A stretch of 64,000 nt of DNA from Vibrio owensii CAIM 1854 = LMG 25443 (GCF_000817815.1 NZ_JPRD01000053.1:1-64000); one strand, 5' to 3'. Shown: positions 16,530-26,123, counted from the stretch's first letter. Translations and numbers: made by a program. Notes: a model not told the origin generated them from the letters alone.

Positions 16530-18401
16530 TTATCTAAGAACCTCTAGACGTCCATAGCCGGAAGAGTATAGAGTTGGTGATTCAAGGTTTTGACTTTGGA
16601 AATTATCAAGAACAAACAAACTTCCCTTTGAATAGGCGATAGTTCTAACCTTGTCAGAAAACTTGACTTCAAAAAAATTTGGCATGACTTTTATACTACA
16701 TTTTTTATAATCAAAGCTCGAAGAGAAAGCCGTGGGGAAACTATAAGCTTCTTTAGCAAAGCTTCTACCAAAATCAACTCTGAATTTATCTCGCATAACA
16801 ATATCCCTTGTATACGTATAAGTCCCAAAGAACTGGTTAGTAAGCGTCCCTTTGTGATATACCGCATAAGCTCCATAATCAGCATGAGCATGTCCACCCT
16901 GACCACTTTGCCCAACATCACCATGATAAATGACCAATTTAAAAGTATTTTCTGTATCATATATAGACGTCAGACCGAAACAACTGTGAGTCTCTATTTT
17001 TAACTTGATATCACTAACATCAAATTTTTGATAAGCTAGAGACCTAGTCTTACATAGATCATTAAATGCGCTAAAACATTGAGCAGTTTCAATTCTAGAT
17101 AGACCTAACGTTCTTCCTTTAGTTAGCATCCTCACTAAAGTCCCCTCACAAGAGGTTGGTTCACCCCCACAGACAAGAACATTATGAATATCTACAAGAG
17201 TGTTATGAGAATTGACATTCTGCTCCCAATGGCAATTTAGATAACTACTCTTAACATCCTTTAGGTTAATAAATCTTTTCTTCGCATTAGATAAGCTATA
17301 CAACTCTCCGACAGGGTCTATACAAATAAATCTTCCAGAGTCATTATCACCTATTTGAACAATATCGCCATTAGGCATAGTGCCAGCAATAGTAATGTTT
17401 ACGAGTTTACCAATCTTTGAAATTCTTTGATTTCCTAGCCATTCTTTTACCCAGTCAACGTCGTACAGCCCCATTAGAACTGCTACAGGATACATTAATA
17501 ATTCAGAGCTTAACCTATGATAACTCAAAGACGATTCAAAATTACTTCCATCAAAATTGAACTGATTATCGAAACATGACAATAGCTCACGTTTTGAGAA
17601 CTCATGCCAATTAAGCACACTTCTATCACCAGTTTTCAGTAACCAACTAGATATAAAAATCAACCCACTAATATTTGACAAATAGTGATTATTTGAACGT
17701 TCTGGATAGACTCTATTTCTCTCTAGATGTGAATAAATGAAATCACCATGAAGAAAAATCAAATTTTTTAATTCTTCAATAAATATATCACTACCTATAC
17801 TTCGTTTACTAAATGAAGATATAAAATCAAAACAAATTATGATATTCGTAGCCCTAATGGCAACATCCATAGGGCAACTCCAATTCACTCCGTAACCGCA
17901 GCGATTACTATTAGTAAAATCTTCAATTATTCTTTGAAAAAAGACAAAAACCTGTTCAGAACTCGCTCCGTTATTAATAGAAAGAAACGCATACTGAAGC
18001 AAAAATTGTAAACGTCCTAGCTCCCAAGGATGCTTAATGTCAACTTCCTCAATGGATATTGCCTTGGTCGCATCATAATGAATTTTGTTCTCGTCCCAAA
18101 TATAACCAGAAATAACATCTCGGTTCCATATAATTCCATTCATTTCATTTGAAAAGTCAACCCAACCACTCCCCAGTATATCGAAATGATGATTCTCATA
18201 AGCGCCTAAAATATATTCTGAAGATAAACTATCAACCTCAACCTTATCAAAGCGATCTGCTGACAATAATGAGCAAAAAGATAGTTCTTTGGTATAGCCA
18301 AACTTTCTAATTATTGGATACTTAAAACTGTCGACGATTCTTACTCTAAATCCCGTCATTTTAGACAGTATTTTTTTGAAAAAAAATCTATTTAATAGCA
18401 T
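16530..18401 (-). CDS. Heparinase II/III-like (alginate-lyase family) protein
   Basis: The protein has 623 residues. The N-terminal (alpha/alpha) toroid holds RSNNHYLSNISGLIFISSWL (about residue 235-254), matching the NNH substrate-site motif. The C-terminal beta-sandwich contains GQGGHAHADYGAYAV (about residue 510-524), the HxHAD signature of heparinase II/III. Family enzymes cleave uronic-acid polysaccharides by beta-elimination. There is no signal peptide, which is puzzling for a lyase of an exported polymer. Similar proteins are often seen in capsule loci with unproven roles. It overlaps the upstream GT4 gene by 14 nt, so both belong to one operon. An internal ATG 14 codons in (MTGFRVR) is an alternative start. 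Confidence 0.78.
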   Translation of the reverse strand: MLLNRFFFKKILSKMTGFRVRIVDSFKYPIIRKFGYTKELSFCSLLSADRFDKVEVDSLSSEYILGAYENHHFDILGSGWVDFSNEMNGIIWNRDVISGYIWDENKIHYDATKAISIEEVDIKHPWELGRLQFLLQYAFLSINNGASSEQVFVFFQRIIEDFTNSNRCGYGVNWSCPMDVAIRATNIIICFDFISSFSKRSIGSDIFIEELKNLIFLHGDFIYSHLERNRVYPERSNNHYLSNISGLIFISSWLLKTGDRSVLNWHEFSKRELLSCFDNQFNFDGSNFESSLSYHRLSSELLMYPVAVLMGLYDVDWVKEWLGNQRISKIGKLVNITIAGTMPNGDIVQIGDNDSGRFICIDPVGELYSLSNAKKRFINLKDVKSSYLNCHWEQNVNSHNTLVDIHNVLVCGGEPTSCEGTLVRMLTKGRTLGLSRIETAQCFSAFNDLCKTRSLAYQKFDVSDIKLKIETHSCFGLTSIYDTENTFKLVIYHGDVGQSGQGGHAHADYGAYAVYHKGTLTNQFFGTYTYTRDIVMRDKFRVDFGRSFAKEAYSFPTAFSSSFDYKKCSIKVMPNFFEVKFSDKVRTIAYSKGSLFVLDNFQSQNLESPTLYSSGYGRLEVLR

Positions 18402-19527
18402 TTAGATACAACTCACAGAACTTATTTATCTGATTTTCCCAAGATAAAGGATTAGAAACAATTTCAAAATTATCTCGATGTGTAAGCTGCTGCATCATCA
18501 ATCTGACTTTGTCACCAAGTTTTTCTTCCGGTTGCACAGGTATGTTATATCCAACGTTAAATATATCATTCATCTCACAAATGTTACTGTAAAAACCAAT
18601 TACCGGTGTACCTAATAATATTGACTCTAAATATCCAATACTAAAACCCTCTTTAAGGCTTGGTGCGAGATTGAACTTAGCGCCTTTCACATATGAAAGC
18701 ATTGACTGGCGATCCATTGGGAGTTGATGCTTAATTTTTTGACGGATATATTCATTAGAAACAGATTCCATTAGCTTCTCATAGTCCTCGGCATTACAAA
18801 CAACAACCAAATAAAGATCTTGCATTTCTAATATGATATGCTCTATTTCTTCAGCGATTCTACTGAGACCCTTTCTAACCCAAGTATCCGAAATCCCGTT
18901 AAAAATTGCATACTCATAATCTAAGTTAACCTTCTCAACTTCATTAATGGTTATGGGGTTATTTATCTTTACTATTTTGTCATCATTGACCAATTGTAGA
19001 ACGTTTGACTTTGAATAATCAGAAATCGAAATTACTTTAAATGCAGAACAGATATTTCTATGTAGAAAACCTTTATCAACATCGAAGACTTGCTTATGAC
19101 CAATACCATGGTCTGTAATAACAAAAGGAATTTCTATTACTTCGCAAGCAGTAGCTATGATATTATGAATACCGTGAACATGAACCAAACTAATTTTGTT
19201 TTTTCTTGTAAAATAGCTAAGCGAACCACAGTCAGCGATAACCCTCAACTTCCTTTTTAAAGGCATTTCTTTCTCTATTAACCGGGAAAAGTATCGAGCA
19301 CCAACAAAAAGAAAGCATATAAAAGAAAACCACGTTGAGTATTTAAAGCAATTATTACCTATATTAGTCCGTGTTCTATTAGACAGTGGTAATGAGTTAT
19401 CAAAAAAGTAGCTATTAACACCCTTAAAGAGTAGATTTTGAGCAAGCTCAGATACATGGGATTCGACCCCGCCTTTTTCAACACCGCCTAAAACTGTCGG
19501 AATTGGCGATACATGTAAAACATTCAT
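18388..19527 (-). CDS. Family 4 glycosyltransferase
   Basis: This GT-B transferase has 379 residues. It opens VLHVSPIPTVLGGVEKGGVE, with the glycine-rich acceptor loop usual in GT4. In the C-terminal domain APSLKEGFSIGYLESILLG contains the E-x7-E donor-phosphate motif, followed by TPVIGFY. It is a cytoplasmic enzyme of repeat-unit assembly, with retaining chemistry expected for GT4. Donor unknown. Upstream lies the hexapeptide acetyltransferase (31-nt gap), downstream the heparinase-like gene (14-nt overlap). Confidence 0.88.
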   Translation of the reverse strand: MNVLHVSPIPTVLGGVEKGGVESHVSELAQNLLFKGVNSYFFDNSLPLSNRTRTNIGNNCFKYSTWFSFICFLFVGARYFSRLIEKEMPLKRKLRVIADCGSLSYFTRKNKISLVHVHGIHNIIATACEVIEIPFVITDHGIGHKQVFDVDKGFLHRNICSAFKVISISDYSKSNVLQLVNDDKIVKINNPITINEVEKVNLDYEYAIFNGISDTWVRKGLSRIAEEIEHIILEMQDLYLVVVCNAEDYEKLMESVSNEYIRQKIKHQLPMDRQSMLSYVKGAKFNLAPSLKEGFSIGYLESILLGTPVIGFYSNICEMNDIFNVGYNIPVQPEEKLGDKVRLMMQQLTHRDNFEIVSNPLSWENQINKFCELYLNAIK

Positions 19528-19558
19528 TCTAAAGTCTCTTTTGCTTGCTTTGTTATAT

Positions 19559-19996
19559 TTATATATAGTCTTCGGGGTTAATATTGGTTCTAATTACCCT
19601 TGCTGGCACCCCAGCAACGATAGAGTTATCTTCCACATTCTCCAGCACCACAGAGTTTGGTGCAACAATTGAGTTATTACCAATTACTATCGGACCAAGA
19701 ATTCTAGCGCCAGGACCTATATATACATTATCACCAATAACAGGTACATCATTATACTTAGAACGCCCCCCAATAGTAATTCCCTGCCCTATATTGCAAT
19801 TGTTACCTATTTTAGCGCGAGCATGAATAACGACACCAATACCACCATATGCAAAAACTACGTTTTCCCCTATTTTAGTAGTATGAGGAATAGCGCAGTT
19901 GAACATAAAGAATTGAAGTTTGTATATTAATCTAGACAGGTTTTTAAAACCTTTTATGTGAAGGTAACTTCCAACACGTATGAGTCTCAATAACAT
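19559..19996 (-). CDS. Hexapeptide-repeat serine O-acetyltransferase-like sugar acetyltransferase
   Basis: This protein of 145 residues has left-handed beta-helix repeats from about residue 45 to the end: NVVFAYGGIGVVIHA, IGNNCNIGQGITIGG and IGPGARILGPIVIGNN, then SIVAGVPARVI. The fold and C-terminal segment resemble the serine acetyltransferase branch (CysE-like), but it lacks the long N-terminal domain of metabolic CysE. An acetyl-CoA-dependent O-acetylation of a repeat-unit sugar is therefore likely. It lies between two glycosyltransferase genes in the AT-rich core. Confidence 0.82.
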   Translation of the reverse strand: MLLRLIRVGSYLHIKGFKNLSRLIYKLQFFMFNCAIPHTTKIGENVVFAYGGIGVVIHARAKIGNNCNIGQGITIGGRSKYNDVPVIGDNVYIGPGARILGPIVIGNNSIVAPNSVVLENVEDNSIVAGVPARVIRTNINPEDYI

Positions 19997-20005
19997 AATT
20001 CTTCT

Positions 20006-21010
20006 CTATATATACATTTCGAGTTTTCGAACCTGATGTAGATAGTCTTTCATAGATTTAGACCTAATCCTTTTGGCTAAATAGTCTAGTATTTTTCTAG
20101 ATATATTCGGCATGTATTTTATCGAAATTTGAGCGGACTTTAAAATCATTCTGTCTCCAAAAGATCCAAAGTTTTCATAATACACACGCAACTTCATCAA
20201 CAACAGCAGTGAAGTATACTTCTGGTTATATTCAGTAACACCATATAGTAATGACAAATAGAATTTAAATATAGATTCCTTGTTCATATTCAATGAAATC
20301 TTGCAAAAGACTATCTCCTTATATTCTTCTTCAACAAGATCCAAATACGAGAAAACATTAAAAAATGTGCATCGGTTCCAAGAATTTTCTTTATCTCCTC
20401 CCCCCCAGTGTACTATCGATTTGCATGAATATAAAACCGTAGTATTAGAATTCTTTTTAGGAAGGAAAAATGGTACGAGCTGTGGTCCGGACATACAGCA
20501 ACCATGCCTAATTAAACTCAATGCTGGTAAAATGAACTCTCTTTTATAAACATTATTTGAGATTAGAAGTAAATTCGAGAAACTATCTAGCTGCTTAAAA
20601 GAAGATTCCATACCTTTACAAATAAGGTTTTCTTTACGGCTATCCATCAGTTCCGTCGAAAAGTTGATAAATTCAGGTTCATCGTTATCTATGATAGTTT
20701 TCTTAATTATCGCTACAGCATTGTATTTAACAGGATCATCATCGCTTAGAAGCCAAAACCATGGTTTTGATATATTTTCAAAACAAGTAGATATATTTGA
20801 TGTCAAACCAATGTTAACTGAATTTCTCATATAAATAACGCGACTATCGCTGATTAGCTTGGAGACTGTATCTTCATCAATTAAATCATTATCGTAAATT
20901 TTCACAATATCATTCGGACCAAGTTGAACCAACAAATTATCAACCTGTTCTATTAGTTTATCTACTCTTTTATATGTAGGAATACAAACTTCAATCTCAA
21001 TTGAATTCAT
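20006..21010 (-). CDS. Family 2 glycosyltransferase
   Basis: This transferase of 334 residues begins IEVCIPTYKRVDKLIEQVDN. It has FWLLSDDDPVKYNAV around residue 85, the GT-A DxD region. Later segments diverge from common GT2 enzymes and carry no membrane helix. It should add one sugar of the repeat unit. Its start overlaps the end of the flippase gene by 14 nt, so the two are coupled. Donor is not predictable. Confidence 0.82.
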   Translation of the reverse strand: MNSIEIEVCIPTYKRVDKLIEQVDNLLVQLGPNDIVKIYDNDLIDEDTVSKLISDSRVIYMRNSVNIGLTSNISTCFENISKPWFWLLSDDDPVKYNAVAIIKKTIIDNDEPEFINFSTELMDSRKENLICKGMESSFKQLDSFSNLLLISNNVYKREFILPALSLIRHGCCMSGPQLVPFFLPKKNSNTTVLYSCKSIVHWGGGDKENSWNRCTFFNVFSYLDLVEEEYKEIVFCKISLNMNKESIFKFYLSLLYGVTEYNQKYTSLLLLMKLRVYYENFGSFGDRMILKSAQISIKYMPNISRKILDYLAKRIRSKSMKDYLHQVRKLEMYI

Positions 21011-22277
21011 GATTTAAAACCTCACTTTGAAATATTTTAGCTGACCAAAAAACAAAACACGTATTAACTATTAGCGGCCCAAACATCCCATATTCCGTAC
21101 TAATAAAAATTGAAAATATATAAGATAAAGGAATTGTGATATTTTGAAGAATAGAAAACTTAAAATAAGGCTCTTTCTTAAAGCATCTTGAAAAATTAGC
21201 CTCTGTTGTAATAATCAACATACTAAAGAAAAACAAGAATATTAGAAATGTAGTTTCATTTTTCGTTACTTTTTCAAAGATATAGAAATCAGGAAGAATA
21301 AAACTTATTGCAAAAAATGTTAAATACCCAAAAAATAATATTCCCAATGAGTACATTTTATGACGTTTGAATTTAGACACAGCTTCCACAACGCTACCGG
21401 ATGATATTTTATTTGAGAAGTAAGTAATTTGACTGTTTATTATCGATGAAGCTACTATATAACCTGCTCTTGCAAGAGCTAAGGTAAAAGCAAAGCGACC
21501 AGCAAATTCAATATCGGACATTTTATAGCTTATTAGAGTCATAGAGTTCCACAAGAAATACCCCAAAATCCAAGAGACTGATATCTTAGATAGCAAGGGC
21601 CAAATATTAGTAAAAGTAACTCTAACGCTGTCTTTAGATTTAACTGTTACAAGCATCTTATATATGTAACTTAAGTCACGTCTCAATAGAAAAATTAATA
21701 ATACATTATTTGTAAATAGTAAAACTGATGTACTGTATAGACCCCAGCCGAAATAAATAGCTGAAACTAACGTGATCGACGACACTACACTTGCGACTGT
21801 TCTACATTTATACAATTTAACTTGTCTTTGTATACTTTCAACTAGCACTTGGATCGGCGTTAAAACAGTAAAAATCGAACTTAGCAGTACTATGAGTAAC
21901 CAAGGCTTTTTCCAGTCTATATCTCCTGTATAGTCTGAATAAAATATTAGCCCACCAAGCCCTATGAAAATTAGGATAAATAACGCAACTACTAAAAACC
22001 AAATTATCGAAAAATTAAATAAAGATCTTATTTTCTCTCGAGAAATTTGACTCCACTCACCGTTGTCATTTAATGAAAAATCATGAGATATATATTGTTT
22101 TAATACAAATCCAACTCCGGCTTCTGCTAATTGTTGAAGAGCGATTAAATTAAAAAATGAAAAATAAAAAAACATTTCATCTACACTCAATTCTTTAGAG
22201 ATTACTAGTAATGTAATAGGACCAATGAGTATGCGCGCAGATTGTGAGATCAATCCTTGGATTGCTATATTATTCAA
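20997..22277 (-). CDS. wzx: Wzx-type oligosaccharide flippase
   Basis: This integral membrane protein of 426 residues has about 12 hydrophobic segments along its whole length. It begins NNIAIQGLISQSARILIGPI, the usual opening helix of polysaccharide-synthase/MOP exporters. It would flip undecaprenyl-PP-linked repeat units to the periplasmic face for Wzy. The frame opens with TTG (22277) behind TTTAGG, and no good ATG is close. It is the first gene after a 570-nt gene-free gap and therefore may head the AT-rich serotype block. Confidence 0.85.
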   Translation of the reverse strand: MNNIAIQGLISQSARILIGPITLLVISKELSVDEMFFYFSFFNLIALQQLAEAGVGFVLKQYISHDFSLNDNGEWSQISREKIRSLFNFSIIWFLVVALFILIFIGLGGLIFYSDYTGDIDWKKPWLLIVLLSSIFTVLTPIQVLVESIQRQVKLYKCRTVASVVSSITLVSAIYFGWGLYSTSVLLFTNNVLLIFLLRRDLSYIYKMLVTVKSKDSVRVTFTNIWPLLSKISVSWILGYFLWNSMTLISYKMSDIEFAGRFAFTLALARAGYIVASSIINSQITYFSNKISSGSVVEAVSKFKRHKMYSLGILFFGYLTFFAISFILPDFYIFEKVTKNETTFLIFLFFFSMLIITTEANFSRCFKKEPYFKFSILQNITIPLSYIFSIFISTEYGMFGPLIVNTCFVFWSAKIFQSEVLNHEFN

Positions 22278-22847
22278 AGTAATACCTAAACTTGATTATC
22301 AATAGTCTTTCAAATACTTGATAACTCTATATATAACTTACCTCTTACGAAATGAGAACCGTTGAAGTAAGCATCATGAACCTTAACAAGCAATAAAGCT
22401 CGAATGATTGTAACGAATAACTTTTCAATGAATAGATAGAAATGAGAATGTTTAGATTAAATAAAAAGAGACAAATCATGCCTAAGAAAAATTAATTATG
22501 ATAAGCTATTGATGCTGCTAGCAAGATTTAAAAATCATCATAATAACCATCAATTCACATTAGCTTAAATACACACTAACCGAAAATTTTTAACATAAAA
22601 ATCCGGCACAAAAAATTTTATTGAGGCATTTACTTATAAATAAATGCTTAGTTATATATCTTTATCTTAACCAACAGTCAGTAATATAGATACAATTAAC
22701 TCTTGTGTTTGATTGCTTCTACACAAGATAATAAATACAACGCCTGGTTGTAATAAGTGTAATTTCATTTATATCTGAACTATTACATAGTAAAATTACA
22801 TTCAAACTAACCTTATTTATTAAGCATCAAACCTACCTTCTCATATT
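22278..22847. other. 570-nt AT-rich gap with no recognisable gene
   Basis: No convincing open frame or RNA gene was seen on either strand. A small inverted repeat (gcattta at 22626-22632, taaatgc at 22641-22647) is present, but it is AT-rich and may be chance. The gap divides the dideoxyhexose genes from wzx. It may hold a promoter for the wzx block or the remains of a lost gene. Confidence 0.5.
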
Positions 22848-23681
22848 TTATTTTTTACTTGGTATAAGTAATTTTGATCTGATATAGTCTTCTATCTTAT
22901 CTTGGATTATAACACTCTCATAATCTTTGTTATCCCAGAGATTCATCAACTCAACATCCCTGTAAGGGATTGCGCCAAATTCCACTTCGATATTGATGTT
23001 TTTATTGATAATATCAACAAGCTGTTTTGGACTATAGTTTGACGATGATTTTATCTGTATCTTATTGTTTTTTGTATTTTTAAATTGTTCTATTATTACT
23101 TTACAAACTTCTCCCACTTCAGATAAATTAAGCTCCTGCTCCCCCTCTGTTATTTCAATCTTCTCCCCTATCTTTGCCATCTTCAGTAAATAATCTAGGA
23201 GCTTACCTCTATTGTCATATTCACCATATGTACCGTACAAAACTATTTCTCTACATCGAACCGAAGTATAAGTATTGTAGTAGTCAAAAAAAGATACAAG
23301 CGCCCCTTTTGAAGCTGAATAAGCATCAATCGCACACCCCTTATGAGTCGCATCTCCAAACTGCCAATAGCTACCTATATAAGTAAAGTTACAATTCGAT
23401 ATTCTTCTAATCCTTTCAATTATCTCTAAAGGTTTTCTAATATTAACATCAATTATCTCATTGATATTCTCATTATTATAACAAGCTGAAAGATATATTA
23501 TCTCTTGAGGTTCAAATCTATCGAGCACACTTTCTATATCTTCATCAAATGAGAACTCAGCTACTGGCGCGATATTAACAGGCCTTCGGCTAACGTTTCC
23601 GACCTCATAACCATAAGAAAGGAGTCTATTGATTAATTCTCCACCGATATACCCGCTACCGCCAAATATTAAAACTTTCAT
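22848..23681 (-). CDS. NAD(P)-dependent SDR, probable CDP-3,6-dideoxyhexose synthase (last pathway step)
   Basis: This extended SDR of 277 residues has FGGSGYIGGELINRLL at the N-terminus and YSASKGALVSF (Tyr-x3-Lys, about residue 129-133). VLYGTYGEYDNRGKLLDYLL follows. It comes directly after rfbF-G-H and a ddhD-like reductase. It therefore probably reduces CDP-3,6-dideoxy-4-ketoglucose, like RfbJ (abequose) or Prt/RfbS (paratose). Which epimer is formed cannot be read from sequence. The start at 23681 aligns with the Rossmann strand. An ATG at 23720 would add 13 residues encoded by the upstream hairpin. Confidence 0.7.
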   Translation of the reverse strand: MKVLIFGGSGYIGGELINRLLSYGYEVGNVSRRPVNIAPVAEFSFDEDIESVLDRFEPQEIIYLSACYNNENINEIIDVNIRKPLEIIERIRRISNCNFTYIGSYWQFGDATHKGCAIDAYSASKGALVSFFDYYNTYTSVRCREIVLYGTYGEYDNRGKLLDYLLKMAKIGEKIEITEGEQELNLSEVGEVCKVIIEQFKNTKNNKIQIKSSSNYSPKQLVDIINKNINIEVEFGAIPYRDVELMNLWDNKDYESVIIQDKIEDYIRSKLLIPSKK

Positions 23682-23690
23682 TCTATTTAT

Positions 23691-23715
23691 GAGAGTGAGG
23701 TAAACCCTCACTCTC
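23691..23715 (-). other. Perfect intercistronic hairpin between rfbH and the SDR gene
   Basis: Arms gagagtgagg (23691-23700) and cctcactctc (23706-23715) pair perfectly around a 5-nt loop. No T-run follows on the minus strand, so it is not a standard terminator. It could stabilise the rfbH 3' end or control translation of the next gene, whose ATG is 10 nt away. Confidence 0.6.
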
Positions 23716-23725
23716 CCCATTTAAT

Positions 23726-25039
23726 TTAGAAACTTATACCAAAAAACTCTTCGAACTTTTCAACTACAAAATCTAAATGATCTTGCTCAAGACCAGGATA
23801 AACACCAATCCAGAAAGTATTATTCATAATAAGATCTGTGTTAGTTAGGTCACCAACAACACGGTAGTTGACGTTCTCAAAATACGGTTGGCGTGTCAGG
23901 TTGCCAGCAAACAGAAGGCGAGTACCAATCTTGTATTGGTCCATAAACTTCAGCAAGTCTACACGATCAATACCAGAATTTTCACGAATGGTAATTGGGA
24001 AGCCAAACCATGATGGGTCAGAGTTTTCAGTTGCTTCAGGAAGAATAATAAACTCTTCACATGATGATAGCCCAGCACGTAGATAGACGTAGTTATCTTT
24101 ACGCTTTTGAACTAGGTCTTCAACGCGATCCATCTGAGCAAGGCCACAGGCAGCCTGCATGTCAGTAATTTTCAGGTTGTAACCTAGGTGAGAGTAGGTG
24201 TATTTATGATCGTAACCATCGGGCAAAGAGCCTAACTGTTGGTCGAAACGCTTACCACAAGTGTTGTCACAACCTGGTGGGCAGTAACAATCACGTCCCC
24301 AATCGCGGAAAGATTCAACTAGCTTTCGTAGTTCTTTATCTTTTGTAAATACAGCTCCGCCTTCACCCATGGTAATATGGTGGGCTGGGTAGAAGCTCAC
24401 CGTCGCGATATCACCGATAGTACCGACCATTTGACCATTGTAAGTTGAGCCTAAAGCATCACAACAGTCTTCGATAAGCCACAGGTTGTATTTATCTGCA
24501 ACTCGACGAGCTTCAGTTAGGTCGAAAGTGTTACCCAATGTGTGTGCAACCATGATTGCTTTAGTTTTTTCGGAAACCGCCGCTTCAATCATCTCAGATT
24601 TGATTTGGTAGGTTGGGATATCAACGTCTACAAAAACAGGTACTAGACCATTCTGGATGGTAGGGTTTACTGTTGTTGGGAAACCAGCAGCAACGGTAAT
24701 CACCTCGTCACCAGGTTTTAGTTGACGTTCACCTAGCTTAGGGGATGTTAGTGCAGTTAATGCAAGAAGGTTAGCTGAAGAGCCTGATGTCGTGGTTAGG
24801 ACGTAAGGCACACCTAAGTATTCACCAAGACGCTTTTCGAATGCCTCATTAAAACGCCCCGTTGTTAACCACCCGTCTAGGGAGGCTTCAACCATTAGTT
24901 GAAGTTCTTTTGCACCAAGAACTTTACCTGATGGAGGGACAACACTCTCCCCACCAACAAATTCTTTTTGTGCGTACTCTAGCTCTGCATATTGCTCGAC
25001 AAGGTCAGCAATCTGAGCCCTTAGTTGCTCTTTCGACAT
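23726..25039 (-). CDS. rfbH: CDP-4-keto-6-deoxy-D-glucose 3-dehydrase (E1)
   Basis: This PMP- and [2Fe-2S]-dependent enzyme removes the C3 hydroxyl in 3,6-dideoxyhexose synthesis. It has an aminotransferase fold in which the usual PLP Lys is replaced by His: SFYPAHHITMGEGG, His220. The iron-sulfur cysteines are visible as DCYCPPGCDNTC (251, 253, 257, 261). Both features are diagnostic of E1 (RfbH/DdhC/AscC). Its 437 residues match the family. It works with the ddhD-type reductase (26918-27889). Its start overlaps the rfbG stop by 1 nt. Confidence 0.95.
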   Translation of the reverse strand: MSKEQLRAQIADLVEQYAELEYAQKEFVGGESVVPPSGKVLGAKELQLMVEASLDGWLTTGRFNEAFEKRLGEYLGVPYVLTTTSGSSANLLALTALTSPKLGERQLKPGDEVITVAAGFPTTVNPTIQNGLVPVFVDVDIPTYQIKSEMIEAAVSEKTKAIMVAHTLGNTFDLTEARRVADKYNLWLIEDCCDALGSTYNGQMVGTIGDIATVSFYPAHHITMGEGGAVFTKDKELRKLVESFRDWGRDCYCPPGCDNTCGKRFDQQLGSLPDGYDHKYTYSHLGYNLKITDMQAACGLAQMDRVEDLVQKRKDNYVYLRAGLSSCEEFIILPEATENSDPSWFGFPITIRENSGIDRVDLLKFMDQYKIGTRLLFAGNLTRQPYFENVNYRVVGDLTNTDLIMNNTFWIGVYPGLEQDHLDFVVEKFEEFFGISF

Positions 25040-26121
25040 TATTTATTACCTGCTCTTGCGGTCATGTATTCTTTTATTTCATTAATCGTGTAGGCTTTAA
25101 TGTCTTCGCCATTAAGCCAAGCTTTTTGCCAACTAACGATTTTATCTAAAGTTGTTCTAAGATCCCAAACCGGCTGCCAATTGAGGCGCATTTTTGCTTT
25201 AGAACAATCCAGTTTTAGATAGTGAGCCTCATGAGGGTGTACTTCTTTGCTCAAGAACCACTCTGCACCCTCCCCCCATGATTGGGTTAGGTGATTGACG
25301 ATTTTCTCAACGGGTTGGGCATCTTCATCTTTGGGGCCGAAGTTCCAGCCTTCAGCAAAACTTGGACCTTCTAAGTATAATTTTTCTGCTATCGTAATAT
25401 AGCCTGATAGCGGCTCTAAAACATGTTGCCATGGTCGAATGGCATGAGGGCTTCTGATTTCAACTTTGCGATTATCTCCAAAGGCTTGAAGAATATCTGG
25501 TATCAAACGATCTGCCGCCCAATCGCCACCACCGATAACATTACCAGCACGGACAGATGCAATAGCACAGCCATGCTCTGGGTATTTTTCAACATTAAAG
25601 AAAGATTGGCGATAAGAAGAAGCAACCAACTCAGCACAGCCTTTACTGTTACTGTATGGGTCATAACCGCCCATCGGTTCATCTTCACGATATCCCCATA
25701 CCCACTCTCGGTTCTCGTAACACTTATCAGATGTAATGTTGACGACAGCTTTCACCCCACCAACTTGTTTCACGGCTTCCAATAGATAGACCGTTCCCAT
25801 TACATTGGTAGAGTATGTTTCCATTGGGTCATCATATGAATGGCGGACCAAAGGTTGCGCAGCCATATGAATAACGATTTCAGGTTTAAAGTCGTTTATT
25901 ACATGGCGCAGGTGGGTAAAATCACGAATATCGCCTTCTTCTGTAGACATTCCTTCCCAGACCTTGGCTTCTTCAAACAAGCTTGGGGTTGTTGGAGCTG
26001 CTAAAGAATATCCCTTTACAATAGCTCCCATTTCCTGAAGCCAAAGAGATAACCAACTACCCTTAAAACCGGTGTGACCAGTAATAAAAACTCGTTTACT
26101 AGCCCAAAAACTAGGGTTCAT
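25039..26121 (-). CDS. rfbG: CDP-glucose 4,6-dehydratase
   Basis: This SDR of 360 residues turns CDP-glucose into CDP-4-keto-6-deoxyglucose. The NAD loop is TGHTGFKGSWLSLWLQ, the Thr-Asp site is NITSDKCYENREW, and the Tyr-x3-Lys motif is YDPYSNSKGCAEL. WNFGPKDEDAQPV near the C-terminus is typical of RfbG/DdhB. The ATG at 26121 (MNPSFWASKRVF) is preferred over a frame opening 14 codons earlier inside rfbF. It begins 2 nt after the rfbF stop. Second step of the pathway. Confidence 0.94.
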   Translation of the reverse strand: MNPSFWASKRVFITGHTGFKGSWLSLWLQEMGAIVKGYSLAAPTTPSLFEEAKVWEGMSTEEGDIRDFTHLRHVINDFKPEIVIHMAAQPLVRHSYDDPMETYSTNVMGTVYLLEAVKQVGGVKAVVNITSDKCYENREWVWGYREDEPMGGYDPYSNSKGCAELVASSYRQSFFNVEKYPEHGCAIASVRAGNVIGGGDWAADRLIPDILQAFGDNRKVEIRSPHAIRPWQHVLEPLSGYITIAEKLYLEGPSFAEGWNFGPKDEDAQPVEKIVNHLTQSWGEGAEWFLSKEVHPHEAHYLKLDCSKAKMRLNWQPVWDLRTTLDKIVSWQKAWLNGEDIKAYTINEIKEYMTARAGNK

Positions 26122-26123
26122 AA

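Noticed and set aside
22626..22647. Inverted repeat in the 570-nt gap as a terminator
   Set aside because: The stem is only 7 bp of A/T-rich sequence with no T-run; chance is likely.
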